Positions 15,338 through 23,826 of a stretch of DNA of 64,000 nt are shown piece by piece. The notes under the pieces are model-generated. The model was not told the origin of the DNA. It did no database searches and was given only the letters and a program-made list of their open reading frames with translations. The translations under genes and the position numbers were made by a program. The stretch is from Collinsella sp. (GTDB lineage Bacteria > Actinomycetota > Coriobacteriia > Coriobacteriales > Coriobacteriaceae), in NCBI GenBank assembly GCA_019414245.1, contig DXMK01000015.1:1-64000 (forward strand). Reading direction: 5' to 3'. Position 1 is the first letter of the stretch, and each line of letters begins with the position of its first letter.

Positions 15338-15655
15338 CTATGCCACAGGCTTAACATCATCCATGACGACGTTATCCATAGCAGCTCGATTGATCTGGTG
15401 AACGTAGATAGAAAGGCGGATGGCCGTGCGCGACTCCCCGTTAATGAGGATGTCGGAGAACACGGGCGCGCAGGAAATATCAAAACCGGTTGGAATCAAA
15501 AAACCGCGCGCGATAGCAACGGCCTTAATGGCTTGGTTGACGGCACCAGCGCCGACACACTGGATGTTGACGGGTACACCATCCTTGACCATGCCGGCGA
15601 TGGCGCCGGCAACGGACGCGGGCGATGATTTGCTTGATACCTTCAGGCAATCCAT
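15338..15655 (-). CDS. spoVS: Stage V sporulation protein S (SpoVS), Alba-fold
   Basis: A 105-aa small nucleic-acid-binding-type protein. The N-terminus MDCLKVSSKSSPASVAGAIA and the later VGAGAVNQAIKAVAIARGFL are characteristic of SpoVS. Bacillus SpoVS is needed for spore-coat maturation, but homologues are widespread in non-sporulating lineages and may bind RNA or DNA. The gene is about 20 residues longer at the C-terminus than the usual 86 aa. Start 15655 is chosen for the GCAGGAG site. It lies between rny and miaB as in Bacillus, suggesting a link to RNA turnover rather than sporulation (inference). Confidence 0.88.
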   Translation of the reverse strand: MDCLKVSSKSSPASVAGAIAGMVKDGVPVNIQCVGAGAVNQAIKAVAIARGFLIPTGFDISCAPVFSDILINGESRTAIRLSIYVHQINRAAMDNVVMDDVKPVA

Positions 15656-15729
15656 GAAGAAACTCCTGCATTTAAAAGTACGTTTTAACTGCAATAACTG
15701 TATCGTACCGAGTGGACTCGGTAAAGGCA

Positions 15730-16815
15730 CTATTCCTCTTTGGCAAGATCAAAGGTCACGGTGATTCGATCACGCGAAACACGAATCTTTGGGTCGCCGC
15801 AAAGGTTGAGATAGTACCGGGCAGCAAGGTCATTAAAGTCGCGCTCCACAGCACGCGAAAACTGTGCAATGTCATCCTTGGCAATACGTAGCCCGCGACG
15901 ATCCTTCGCGAGATCGACAGGAGCCGGCGCACGCGAGGACGAATCACGCTCGCGCAGCAGACGCGCGGTCACACCGCGAACGGGCTTAATCTGCCCTACC
16001 AAAATGCGATGGGCCGTGCGCTCGGACATCTCAAGACCCAAACCCGAACAGATACGGATAAAGTCCTCGGCATCAGAAGCAAGGCCTAAACGATCGACAA
16101 CCGGAAGCTCGCTCTCGTCATCAATGAACAGGAGACGAGACGTATCGAGCCGGCTTGACGCCTGAGCATAAAGGGTCGCGGCAATCTCAGACGGAGAACC
16201 AAGATAGACATCGCAACCACGCAACTCTTCGAGCGCAAACTCACAAGCAGCGCGAATAATATTATGCGGACCGCGAGCACAGACATAACGTCCGTCCTCA
16301 TCCTTGACGGCCTGGGGCCAGCTGGACTGATCGGCACGCTCACTGAGGCGGTTAGCCGCAACGCTCACCTTGAAGGCTGAACCAAGATCGACACCGGACG
16401 TGACCACACGGGCCTCGTCGGTGTTCTGCTTGATCGAAAACAATGCCATGCCACGACCGTGAACGCCCCAACGGTCCATCTTCATGCTCTCGAGCTTGGA
16501 GGTAACGCGGGCATCAAAGATTCGCTCTTGCATATCCTGCGGAACGCCAGAACCGTTATCCAGAAAGACAAGCGTGCGGACGCCATCTTCCTTGGTCGTG
16601 GCGAGATAGACCTTGTCGGCGCCGGCATCGCGAGCATTACGGAGCATTTCGATGACGATGTCCTCGACATGCTGAATGTCGTGCTTAGCCTGGCGCCGCT
16701 CGGCCTCCGAAACGCGGAGGCGGACATACCCCTCGCCAAGGTTCTCCTCGACGCGAAGGTTGCCCTCCCCCGACATCGACGCGATAAATGAGATGAGCTC
16801 GTTCGCGTCGCTCAT
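15730..16815 (-). CDS. GHKL/HSP90-type ATPase of unknown function
   Basis: A 361-aa protein whose N-terminal half has the Bergerat ATP fold: N-box VIEMLRNARDAGA (about 54-66), G1 box LDNGSGVP (about 84-91) and G2 lid GVHGRGMALFSIKQN (about 117-131). It lacks a histidine-kinase dimerisation or phospho-acceptor domain, a MutL C-terminus and HSP90 domains. The C-terminal half (about 200-361) matches no family I recognise. It sits one base after rny and 75 nt before spoVS, in the position held by ymdB in Bacillus. A role with RNase Y or SpoVS is suggested by position only. Confidence 0.7.
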   Translation of the reverse strand: MSDANELISFIASMSGEGNLRVEENLGEGYVRLRVSEAERRQAKHDIQHVEDIVIEMLRNARDAGADKVYLATTKEDGVRTLVFLDNGSGVPQDMQERIFDARVTSKLESMKMDRWGVHGRGMALFSIKQNTDEARVVTSGVDLGSAFKVSVAANRLSERADQSSWPQAVKDEDGRYVCARGPHNIIRAACEFALEELRGCDVYLGSPSEIAATLYAQASSRLDTSRLLFIDDESELPVVDRLGLASDAEDFIRICSGLGLEMSERTAHRILVGQIKPVRGVTARLLRERDSSSRAPAPVDLAKDRRGLRIAKDDIAQFSRAVERDFNDLAARYYLNLCGDPKIRVSRDRITVTFDLAKEE

Positions 16816-16816
16816 G

Positions 16817-18367
16817 TTATTTAGCGATATCGACAGCGCGGCTCTCGCGAATCACGACGACGCGCACCTGACCGGGATACTCCATCTCTTCCTCGATCTG
16901 ATGGGCGATATCGTGAGCCAGAACCGTGGACTGGGCATCGGAAATCTTGTCTGGCTGGACCATGACGTGGACCTCGCGACCGGCCTGCATGGCATAGGTA
17001 CGTTCGACGCCGTCATGAGAGTTGGCGATCTCCTCGAGCTTCTCAAGACGCTTGATGTAGTTCTCGGCAGACTCGCGACGGGCACCGGGGCGAGAGGCAG
17101 AGACAGCATCGGCGGCCTGCACCAGGACATCGAGCACCGTGTTGGGGTCGACATCGGCATGGTGAGCCTCAATAGCGTGGACGATAACGGGCTTCTCGCC
17201 ATAACGGCGGGCAAGCTCGGCGCCGATGACGGCATGCGGGCCCTCGACGTCGTGGTCGATTGCCTTGCCCAGGTCATGAAGCAGGCCGGCGCGCTTGGCG
17301 GTCACAACGTCCAGGCCAAGCTCGGAAGCCATCACGCCGCACAGATCAGAGACCTCGAGGGAATGCTGAAGCACGTTCTGACCAAACGAGGTACGGTAGC
17401 GCAGGGCACCAAGGGTCTTGACGATCTCGGGGTGCAGGTCGTGGATGCCGGCATCGAAGGCAGCCTGCTCGCCAGCCTCGCGCACGCGCTGCTGAACCAG
17501 GTCGGCGGCCTTGTGATACATCTCCTCGATACGGGCAGGGTGAATGCGGCCGTCGGCGATGAGGTTCTCGAGGGCGACACGGGCGGTCTCACGACGGACC
17601 GGGTCGAAGCTCGAAAGAACGACGGTCTCGGGCGTGTCGTCGATCACGAGGTTGACGCCGGAAACCTGCTCGAAGGTCCGGATGTTGCGACCCTCGCGAC
17701 CGATGATACGGCCCTTGAGGTCATCAGAGGGAATGTGCACGGAGGTAACGGTGACCTCGGCAGTGTGGTCGGCAGCGCAGCGCTGAATCGCCAGAGACAG
17801 AATCTCCTGGGCGGTCTTGTGGCACTCGGCGCGAACCTGCTGCTCGGACTCGCGAATGATCGTGGCGGCCTCGTGGGTGACCTCGCCGCGAACCTTATCG
17901 AGGAGCTCCTTGTGGGCGTCCTCGCGGGTAAGGTCGGCGATACGCTCGAGCTCGGAGGTCTGCTTTGCGCAGAGCTCCTCGAGCTCACGGGAGCGCTTCT
18001 CGACCTGACCGGCCTGGCTGGACAGCTGATGCTCGCGCTTGTCGAGAGCGTCGTTGCGGCGATCAAGGGATTCCTCGCGCTGCATCACGCGGTTCTCGAG
18101 CGTACGAATCTCGTTCTTACGCTGCTTGTCCTCGGCCTCGGCGGCCTGCTTGTTCTTGATGATCTCCTCTTTAGCCTCGAGCAGAGCCTCTTTTTTGAGG
18201 GTCTCGGCCTGACGCTTGGCATCACCGATCAGGGACTCAGCCTGTGCGTGTGCCGACTGGATTTTTTCGTCGGCCTCGTGAAGACTACCCTGCTTGGCGG
18301 TGCGCATGTAGGCAATGGCGGCGATGGCACCCAAAACGATGCCAACGAGCGCTGCGATGATAGGCAT
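16817..18367 (-). CDS. rny: Ribonuclease Y
   Basis: A 516-aa membrane-anchored endoribonuclease that starts decay of many mRNAs. It has one N-terminal transmembrane helix (about 4-22), a long coiled coil (about 30-190), a KH domain (about 205-270, with [15 protein letters not shown]) and an HD domain (about 330-430) whose metal ligands include HSLEVS and [12 protein letters not shown] 18367 is preferred because AGGAG lies 5 nt upstream; the GTG at 18373 would overlap that site. A strong promoter lies at 18534-18562 and a terminator-like hairpin sits in the leader. The ATPase gene follows after one base. Confidence 0.95.
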   Translation of the reverse strand: MPIIAALVGIVLGAIAAIAYMRTAKQGSLHEADEKIQSAHAQAESLIGDAKRQAETLKKEALLEAKEEIIKNKQAAEAEDKQRKNEIRTLENRVMQREESLDRRNDALDKREHQLSSQAGQVEKRSRELEELCAKQTSELERIADLTREDAHKELLDKVRGEVTHEAATIIRESEQQVRAECHKTAQEILSLAIQRCAADHTAEVTVTSVHIPSDDLKGRIIGREGRNIRTFEQVSGVNLVIDDTPETVVLSSFDPVRRETARVALENLIADGRIHPARIEEMYHKAADLVQQRVREAGEQAAFDAGIHDLHPEIVKTLGALRYRTSFGQNVLQHSLEVSDLCGVMASELGLDVVTAKRAGLLHDLGKAIDHDVEGPHAVIGAELARRYGEKPVIVHAIEAHHADVDPNTVLDVLVQAADAVSASRPGARRESAENYIKRLEKLEEIANSHDGVERTYAMQAGREVHVMVQPDKISDAQSTVLAHDIAHQIEEEMEYPGQVRVVVIRESRAVDIAK

Positions 18368-18402
18368 GCTCACTCCTTTTTATGGATTCGTTACACAACA
18401 AA

Positions 18403-18428
18403 GCGAACCGTCCTTACGAACGGCTCGC
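18403..18428 (-). terminator. Terminator-like hairpin in rny leader
   Basis: GCGAACCGT (18403-18411) pairs with ACGGCTCGC (18420-18428) with one G-U; on the - strand the stem is followed by TTTGTTGTG. It lies between the rny promoter and start codon, so it may be a weak attenuator or an RNA-stability element rather than a full terminator. Confidence 0.45.
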
Positions 18429-18533
18429 GACATTTGAGTAATATGGGCGCAGCTTATGCGGGTCGGATACAGATAAACATATAAACAAACTCATCACAGA
18501 TGAGCACATATCACAAAGCAAATGACAGTGTTT

Positions 18534-18562
18534 ATCGTACGTTGAACCACAACAACTGTCAA
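18534..18562 (-). promoter_or_regulatory. Sigma-70-type promoter for rny
   Basis: On the - strand a perfect -35 TTGACA (18562-18557) is separated by 17 bp from TACGAT (18539-18534), 4 of 6 to the -10 consensus. Transcription would begin near 18527, giving a leader of about 160 nt before rny. It starts immediately after the recX terminator. Confidence 0.7.
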
Positions 18563-18609
18563 ATAAATGGCCCCAGCACGGCGGCTAAAACGCGGTGAAC
18601 GGCAGGGCC
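18560..18609 (-). terminator. Probable terminator after recX
   Basis: On the - strand GGCCC (18609-18605) pairs with GGGCC near 18569, extended by G-U pairs, and is followed by ATTTATTTG. The loop is large and the stem imperfect. It is 16 nt beyond the recX stop and abuts the rny promoter. Confidence 0.45.
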
Positions 18610-18624
18610 ACAAAACGCATACGC

Positions 18625-19317
18625 CTAAACCGCACATTCCTCACGTTCGGCATCGAGACGTGCCTTAACGGCATCGGCGGCGATGTGATACGAGAAGCCC
18701 TTGCCCATCAAAAACCGAACCAGTTTTTCGAATCCGCGCGTCTCTGGAACACGTCGCTTGGCGAGCAGGGCTGACGCACGCGCCAAATCGTCTTCGACGG
18801 CAAAATAGTCCTCGGGATAACCGGGAATGTCATCGAGCACGACATGACGGCGCTTGAGCTCGGTCTCGATTTTACGCTGTCCCCAACCGCGCCGCTTGCG
18901 TTCCTCGATAAAGTACGAGCAAAAACGGTTCTCGTCCAAAAACCGATACTCGGTCGCTCGAGCAACCGCAAAATCGATCGCGGGCTGTCGAAAGCCATAG
19001 CGAGCCAACTTATCCCGTACCTCGCCCGTGGCATGATCGCGACGCGAAAGCATCTCGGTCACCATGGTGAGTGCACATTTGCGTTCGATAAGCTGCACCG
19101 CCTCGCGAAAGTCATCCCAATCACAGGGAAGATCGGGGCGGTTCTTAACGTACAGGCGCGCCACGCGCACGGGAATCCAAATGGAACGTTCGAAACCGCC
19201 CTCAAGATCGCAATCGATATGCGCGCAGGGCTTTTTAGACGCATAACCGCTCGAGAACGAGGAGGCCACCTTCTTATCGGGAAAGACGACCGTAGCCTCG
19301 GTCACCGTATACGACAT
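18625..19317 (-). CDS. recX: Regulatory protein RecX
   Basis: A 230-aa cytosolic modulator of RecA filaments. The C-terminal two thirds carry RecX three-helix repeats: LSRRDHATGEVRDKLARYGF near 90-110, RFCSYFIEERKRRGWGQRKI near 132-150, and a final repeat around FLMGKGFSYHIAADAV. The N-terminal 75 residues are less conserved and form an extra region before the repeats. It begins 11 nt after the recA stop, the standard arrangement, and would be co-induced with recA in the SOS response. Confidence 0.85.
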   Translation of the reverse strand: MSYTVTEATVVFPDKKVASSFSSGYASKKPCAHIDCDLEGGFERSIWIPVRVARLYVKNRPDLPCDWDDFREAVQLIERKCALTMVTEMLSRRDHATGEVRDKLARYGFRQPAIDFAVARATEYRFLDENRFCSYFIEERKRRGWGQRKIETELKRRHVVLDDIPGYPEDYFAVEDDLARASALLAKRRVPETRGFEKLVRFLMGKGFSYHIAADAVKARLDAEREECAV

Positions 19318-19328
19318 GTCGGCATCCG

Positions 19329-20477
19329 CTACTCGTCGTCATCGTCGAGCATCGCGGAGCCATCGATGGCGTACAGCTCATCAAACTCCTCGGGGGCGGG
19401 CTGATCGGTCAACTCAACCTCGGAGGGGGCATCATCGTCATACTCAAGACCGCAGGCAAGGCGAACCTTGTGCTCGATCTCGTCAGCGCAATCGGGATGT
19501 TCGCGCAGGAACGTCTTGGCGGCCTCGCGACCGTTGCCGAGCTTATCCTCGCCATAGGCAAACCAGGACCCCATCTTTTTGCAGATGCCGCACTCGACGG
19601 CCATATCCAGAATCGAGCCCTCTTTGGAGATGCCGGTGCCGTACATGATGTCAAACTCGGCCGAACGGAACGGAGCCGCCACCTTGTTCTTAACGACCTT
19701 GGCACGAACGCGATTGCCGATAACCTCGTCCTTGAGCTTGATGGTATCGATTTTGCGAATATCGATTCGCACGGAAGAGAAGAACTTGAGCGCACGGCCG
19801 CCCGTGGTGGTCTCGGGGTTACCGAACATGACGCCGATCTTCTCGCGCAACTGGTTAATGAAGATGCAGGTCGTGTTGGACTTGGAAAGCGAGCCGGCGA
19901 GCTTGCGGAGTGCCTGGCTCATCAAACGAGCCTGCAGGCCCACGGTCGTGTCACCGATCTCGCCCTCAATCTCGGCACGCGGAGTCAAGGCGGCAACAGA
20001 GTCGACGACGATGGCGTCGATGGCACCGGAGCGCACAAGCATATCGACGATCTCGAGCGCCTGCTCGCCCGTATCGGGCTGGGAAATGAGGACCTCGTCG
20101 ATATCGACACCGATGCGCGCGGCATAGGTGGGATCAAGCGCGTGCTCGGCATCGATAAATGCCACAACGCCACCCATTGCCTGGGCCTCGGCCAGGATCT
20201 CGAGCGAAAGCGTCGTCTTACCGGAGGACTCAGGACCGTAAATCTCGACGATACGGCCGCGCGGCACGCCGCCGATACCCAGCGCGGCATCGAGGGCCAG
20301 GGCGCCCGTGGGAATGGCCTCGACCTCGAGCTCGGGACCACCGTCGCCGTACCTCATGATGGAACCCTGGCCGAATTTCTTCTCGATCTCGGCCTTGGTG
20401 GTGGCGATCATCTCATCGCGCTCTTTACCCGTCGTGCGAGCATGAACGGTACGTACGGGACCTGAATTCTTGGCCAT
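19329..20477 (-). CDS. recA: Recombinase RecA
   Basis: A 382-aa DNA strand-exchange ATPase and co-protease for LexA. Walker [10 protein letters not shown] is near 73-81, Walker B ends [12 protein letters not shown], and loop L1/L2 and the [22 protein letters not shown] segment are intact. The C-terminal tail is acidic (ending MLDDDDE), which normally damps DNA binding. The start at 20477 (MAKNSGPVR) is chosen for its GAGGAGGG site; an upstream in-frame start lies in the leader. A perfect LexA box and an array of GACCAAA repeats lie upstream. cinA precedes and recX follows, as in many Gram-positives. Confidence 0.97.
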   Translation of the reverse strand: MAKNSGPVRTVHARTTGKERDEMIATTKAEIEKKFGQGSIMRYGDGGPELEVEAIPTGALALDAALGIGGVPRGRIVEIYGPESSGKTTLSLEILAEAQAMGGVVAFIDAEHALDPTYAARIGVDIDEVLISQPDTGEQALEIVDMLVRSGAIDAIVVDSVAALTPRAEIEGEIGDTTVGLQARLMSQALRKLAGSLSKSNTTCIFINQLREKIGVMFGNPETTTGGRALKFFSSVRIDIRKIDTIKLKDEVIGNRVRAKVVKNKVAAPFRSAEFDIMYGTGISKEGSILDMAVECGICKKMGSWFAYGEDKLGNGREAAKTFLREHPDCADEIEHKVRLACGLEYDDDAPSEVELTDQPAPEEFDELYAIDGSAMLDDDDE

Positions 20478-20515
20478 GAATAGCCCTCCTCTTAACAACC
20501 TGCATCGATAATAAA

Positions 20516-20529
20516 CGAACGGCTGTTCG
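20516..20529. promoter_or_regulatory. Perfect LexA box upstream of recA
   Basis: CGAAC-GGCT-GTTCG matches the consensus at 10 of 10 positions, 39 nt before the recA start codon. It places recA in the same regulon as lexA and the LysM gene. Confidence 0.9.
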
Positions 20530-20577
20530 TGGTCAACCGTTCAGGCCAATCATATGCAGGCGGTCTTTCCAAAACCC

Positions 20578-20627
20578 AACCAAACGCCGACCAAACACTG
20601 ACCAAATGCTTGACCACAAAGGACCAA
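20578..20627. promoter_or_regulatory. Phased GACCAAA repeats upstream of recA
   Basis: On the + strand AACCAAA, GACCAAA, GACCAAA, GACCACAAA and GACCAAA follow one another at 10-13 nt steps, i.e. about one helical turn. The first two units, AACCAAACGCCGACCAAA (20578-20595), match 17 of 18 bases at 49377-49394 upstream of comEA. The array lies about 100 nt upstream of the recA start, beyond the LexA box, and looks like an activator-binding region. Confidence 0.55.
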
Positions 20628-20703
20628 ATATGAACAAGGCAGGCAAAAATACATCTACAACCAGCACAAACGCCAAATGAGCCTAAGGTCCCTATCTCCA
20701 CAA

Positions 20704-20727
20704 TTAAGGGGCTCGGAGGCCCCTTAA
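20704..20727 (-). terminator. Hairpin after cinA, probable terminator
   Basis: TTAAGGGGC (20704-20712) pairs perfectly with GCCCCTTAA (20719-20727). On the - strand the tail is AATTGTGG, so the T-run is poor. It lies just past the cinA stop and would separate cinA from recA transcription. Confidence 0.5.
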
Positions 20728-20734
20728 AACACGT

Positions 20735-21265
20735 CTATTCCATAGAGTTGAGCACAAGGGCAATGCGACCCAATGCCTCCGTGACCGCATGGGCACGAAC
20801 ACACGAACGGTCGCCCTCATAGTGGCAGCGCACAGAGTCCACGACCGGCACGCCCCCATCGGCGGAACGATGCGCCCAGCCAATATAGAAAGTGCCCGCC
20901 GGATCGTCCTCAGTGCCACCGCCGGGGCCGGCATAACCCGTTGCGCTCACTGCAATATCGCTCTGGTACAGCTCCAGCGAACCCACCGCCATCTCGCGCG
21001 CGGTCTGATGCGACACCGCGGTATAGCGGTCGAGCGTCTCCTGCTCAACACCAAGAACACGATGCTTAATCTCATCGCAATAGGTCACCGCACCGCCACG
21101 CAGCACCGCCGAGGCGCCCGGGATATCGGCAATCGTCGAGGCGATCATACCCGCCGTCAGCGACTCAGCCGTCGAAACCGTCACGCCCCGAGCGCTCGCG
21201 CGCTCGACAATATCACGCGCCAGCTCCTCGTTATGTGCGGAAATCTGCTCAAAAGAGTCCGTCAT
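20735..21265 (-). CDS. cinA: CinA C-terminal family protein (nicotinamide-nucleotide amidase)
   Basis: A 176-aa stand-alone version of the CinA C-terminal domain (PncC type), which deamidates NMN to NaMN and recycles pyridine nucleotide. AESLTAGMIASTIADIPGAS (about 35-54), GGAVTYCDEIKHRVLGV and SATGYAGPGGGTEDDPAGT are the family motifs. The N-terminal MoaB-like domain of full CinA is absent. ATG 21265 is preferred over a GTG at 21271 because GGTGGG precedes it. It sits between pgsA and recA, the usual context in Gram-positives, but a hairpin separates it from recA. Confidence 0.88.
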   Translation of the reverse strand: MTDSFEQISAHNEELARDIVERASARGVTVSTAESLTAGMIASTIADIPGASAVLRGGAVTYCDEIKHRVLGVEQETLDRYTAVSHQTAREMAVGSLELYQSDIAVSATGYAGPGGGTEDDPAGTFYIGWAHRSADGGVPVVDSVRCHYEGDRSCVRAHAVTEALGRIALVLNSME

Positions 21266-21277
21266 ACCCACCAGGAC

Positions 21278-21916
21278 CTAGACCGAAAAGACGATCTTGC
21301 GGCAGTTCCAGAAGTACTGGGCGCCCGAGATAACGGTCAGGACAACGGCAACGGCGTACAGGAAGCGCGACACCGAGTAGATGCCGAGCGTCAGCGCCAC
21401 CGGGCCAAGGTGCAAGCCGGCCATAGCAAAAACGCACAGGTAACCGCAAATGGAGACCATCGTGGTTGCCGTCTTGTACTTGCCGAGCTTATCGGCCGCA
21501 ACGACCACACCGGCCGCACTCGCGACCATGCGAAGGGCGCTCACCAGCAGCTCGCGGAACAGGATAATGAACACGGACCACACGGTCACCATACCAAAAT
21601 CCAAGAACAGCAGCAGGGCCGAGAACACGAGCAGCTTATCGGCGATGGGGTCCAAGAATTTACCGAAGTCGGTGATCTCGTTGCGCGAACGCGCCAGATA
21701 ACCGTCGACCTTATCGGTGCACGACAGGATCACATACAGAATGAAGGCAGCGGCGGCGAGCGGGCCGTCGAAGGTGCTCCAATCCGTACCGGCAACACTC
21801 GTGTGAGAAAGCGCCGACACGATCATGAACACCGGGATAAAGACGATGCGAACGCACGTCACGATGTTGGCGGGCGTCCAGACACTCGTCAGTTCCTTAT
21901 TGCTCTCGTTAGCCAC
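21278..21916 (-). CDS. pgsA: CDP-diacylglycerol-glycerol-3-phosphate 3-phosphatidyltransferase
   Basis: A 212-aa integral membrane enzyme making phosphatidylglycerophosphate, the committed step to phosphatidylglycerol and cardiolipin. The catalytic signature is complete: Asp68, Asp71-Gly72, Ala75-Arg76, Gly85, Asp89, Asp93. The N-terminus WTPANIVTCVRIVFIPVF is typical of PgsA. A GTG start at 21916 follows TAGGAGAG. It lies 9 nt after rimO and 12 nt before cinA, so the three are one unit. The paralogue at 302-1006 lacks this conserved setting. Confidence 0.92.
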   Translation of the reverse strand: MANESNKELTSVWTPANIVTCVRIVFIPVFMIVSALSHTSVAGTDWSTFDGPLAAAAFILYVILSCTDKVDGYLARSRNEITDFGKFLDPIADKLLVFSALLLFLDFGMVTVWSVFIILFRELLVSALRMVASAAGVVVAADKLGKYKTATTMVSICGYLCVFAMAGLHLGPVALTLGIYSVSRFLYAVAVVLTVISGAQYFWNCRKIVFSV

Positions 21917-21925
21917 GACGCTCTC

Positions 21926-23275
21926 CTACTCCACAACATGACCGATAAGCTCATAGCAGAAGCTATCGGTAAACTCGACGGTCAGAATATCGCCCACGGA
22001 CGCCTCGCTGGCGTCCAGATGCACCGCGCCATCGGAATCGGGCGCCTGGAACCAGGCATGGCCGATCAGCTCGGCGCCATCCTCGGTCTCTTCGATACCG
22101 TCGACGATCACCTGGGCGCGCTCGCCCACATGTGCGGCGGTGGCGGCAAAACCGAGCGACTCGGCCAGGTCCATGGCCTCCTGGGCGCGCTCGAGCTTGA
22201 CCTCCTCATCGACCTGACCCTCCATCTTAGCGGCCAGGCTGCCCTCCTCCTGCGAGTAGGCAAAGACGCTCGTGTAGTCAAAGCCGACGGTGTCCATAAA
22301 GTCGATAAGGTCGCGGAACTCGTCGTCGGTCTCGGTCGGGAAGCCGACCATGGCCGTGGAACGGATCACGATGCCGGGGATACGCTCACGCAGATCGCGG
22401 AACAGGTCCTCGAGCTCCTGGCGCGAACCAGAACGGCGCATAGCCTTAAGGATGCGCGCGTCGCAGTGCTGCACGGGGATATCGATATAGGGCAGCACCT
22501 CGGGCGTATCGCGAATCGTCTCGATGAGTTCGTCAGTCATGCCCTCGGGCTGCAGATAGAGCACGCGGACCCAGACGTTGTGCGGGCGCACGGCCTCGGC
22601 GACGGCACGCAGCAGCTGCGCCAGATTGCGCGGCGAGCCATCGGCGACGTCCTCGTCGGCAAAGTCGGTACCCCAGATGCCCGTGTCCTGGCCGATCAGC
22701 ACGATCTCGCGCACACCGCCGGCAACCAGGTCGCGTACCTCGGAGATAATGCTCTCGGCATTGCGCGAGTGATAACGACCGCGGATATACGGAATCATGC
22801 AGAAGCTGCAGAAGCGGTTGCAGCCATCGGAAATCTTGACGTAGGCGACAGCGCCCTCGACAGTGCGCTTGACTTGCGGAATATAGGCGGTAATCTCGCG
22901 CTCGACACCCAGCACGCCATCGATGACCGTCACGATGCCATCCTCCTCGTCGGCCTTCACAAAGGCAGCGACCTCGGGCAGCTCATCGGGCAGGTCGTCG
23001 CCATAGCGCGACGGCACACAGCCGCACATGACGATGGGACAAGAACGAACGCCGTCCTGCACCTCGTTGGCGAGCTCGAGCGTGGTCTCGATGCTCTCGG
23101 ACGTTGCGGAGGCGAGGAACGAGCATGTATTGACGATGGCGATATCGGCATCCTGTGGGTCGAATGCCTCCTCGTAGCCCGCGGCGGTCAAAAGAGAACG
23201 CATGCGGTCGGTGTCAACCTCGTTCTTAGCGCACCCGAGGGTGATGTAGAGCACGGAGCCCAACGGTGTATCCAT
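21926..23275 (-). CDS. rimO: Ribosomal protein S12 methylthiotransferase RimO
   Basis: A 449-aa radical-SAM enzyme that methylthiolates the conserved aspartate of ribosomal protein S12. The N-terminal cluster ligands are Cys15, Cys51 and Cys86; the SAM cluster is Cys152, Cys156, Cys159 in CNRFCSFC; a TRAM domain ends the protein. The motif YITLGCAKNEVDTDRM separates RimO from MiaB and MtaB. It lies between yajQ and pgsA in one run of - strand genes. An AAAGGA precedes the ATG at a rather long distance. Confidence 0.93.
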   Translation of the reverse strand: MDTPLGSVLYITLGCAKNEVDTDRMRSLLTAAGYEEAFDPQDADIAIVNTCSFLASATSESIETTLELANEVQDGVRSCPIVMCGCVPSRYGDDLPDELPEVAAFVKADEEDGIVTVIDGVLGVEREITAYIPQVKRTVEGAVAYVKISDGCNRFCSFCMIPYIRGRYHSRNAESIISEVRDLVAGGVREIVLIGQDTGIWGTDFADEDVADGSPRNLAQLLRAVAEAVRPHNVWVRVLYLQPEGMTDELIETIRDTPEVLPYIDIPVQHCDARILKAMRRSGSRQELEDLFRDLRERIPGIVIRSTAMVGFPTETDDEFRDLIDFMDTVGFDYTSVFAYSQEEGSLAAKMEGQVDEEVKLERAQEAMDLAESLGFAATAAHVGERAQVIVDGIEETEDGAELIGHAWFQAPDSDGAVHLDASEASVGDILTVEFTDSFCYELIGHVVE

Positions 23276-23302
23276 GTTGGAGAGCAGTCCTTTCGAATGA
23301 TA

Positions 23303-23800
23303 TTAGCGGTAGTTGGTGAACTGCAGCGGCTGGCCGTAGTCCTGGTCGCGCAGGAACTGGATCACGGTCTGCAACGCGTCCTTCGAAGCAGAGGAAACAC
23401 GCAGCTTGTCGGCCTCGATAGTCACCTTGACCTTGAGCTTTTGGTCCTTGATGTCCTTGTTGATCTTCTTGGCGGTCGTCTGGTCGATACCCTCGACGAT
23501 ATGGCCGAGCACGCGCACGGTGCCGCCCGATGCCGCCTGCGGAGCATCCCACGAGACAGCCTTGAGGTCGATGCCGCGCTTGATGAGCTTGGAGCTCAGC
23601 ACGTCGATAATCTGCTTGGAGACAAAGTCGGCCGGGGCGTTGATCGTAAAGAGCTTGTCGCCCTTCGAAAGCTCGATCGTGGCGCCGGAATCCTTCAGGT
23701 CATAGCGCTGGGAAATCTCACGCGTGGTTTGCTGGAAGGCGTTGTCGACCTCTTGCATGTTGACCTCGGACACGACGTCGAAGCTGGAATCTTTAGCCAT
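23303..23800 (-). CDS. YajQ family nucleotide-binding protein (UPF0234)
   Basis: A 165-aa two-domain protein recognised by DSSFDVVSEVNMQEVDNAF at its start and QRYDLKDSGATIEL near 32-45. Homologues bind nucleotides; in Xanthomonas one is a cyclic di-GMP effector, but most are uncharacterised. No cyclic di-GMP enzyme is in the window, so that role is not supported here. The ATG at 23800 has AAAGGAAAC upstream. It sits between the RodZ-like gene and rimO. Confidence 0.9.
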   Translation of the reverse strand: MAKDSSFDVVSEVNMQEVDNAFQQTTREISQRYDLKDSGATIELSKGDKLFTINAPADFVSKQIIDVLSSKLIKRGIDLKAVSWDAPQAASGGTVRVLGHIVEGIDQTTAKKINKDIKDQKLKVKVTIEADKLRVSSASKDALQTVIQFLRDQDYGQPLQFTNYR

Positions 23801-23826
23801 GATGTTTCCTTTCGCGTACGAGCGGC

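Noticed and set aside
16676..18484. 602-codon frame on + opposite rny
   Set aside because: Antisense to RNase Y with intact KH and HD motifs; no domain in the product.
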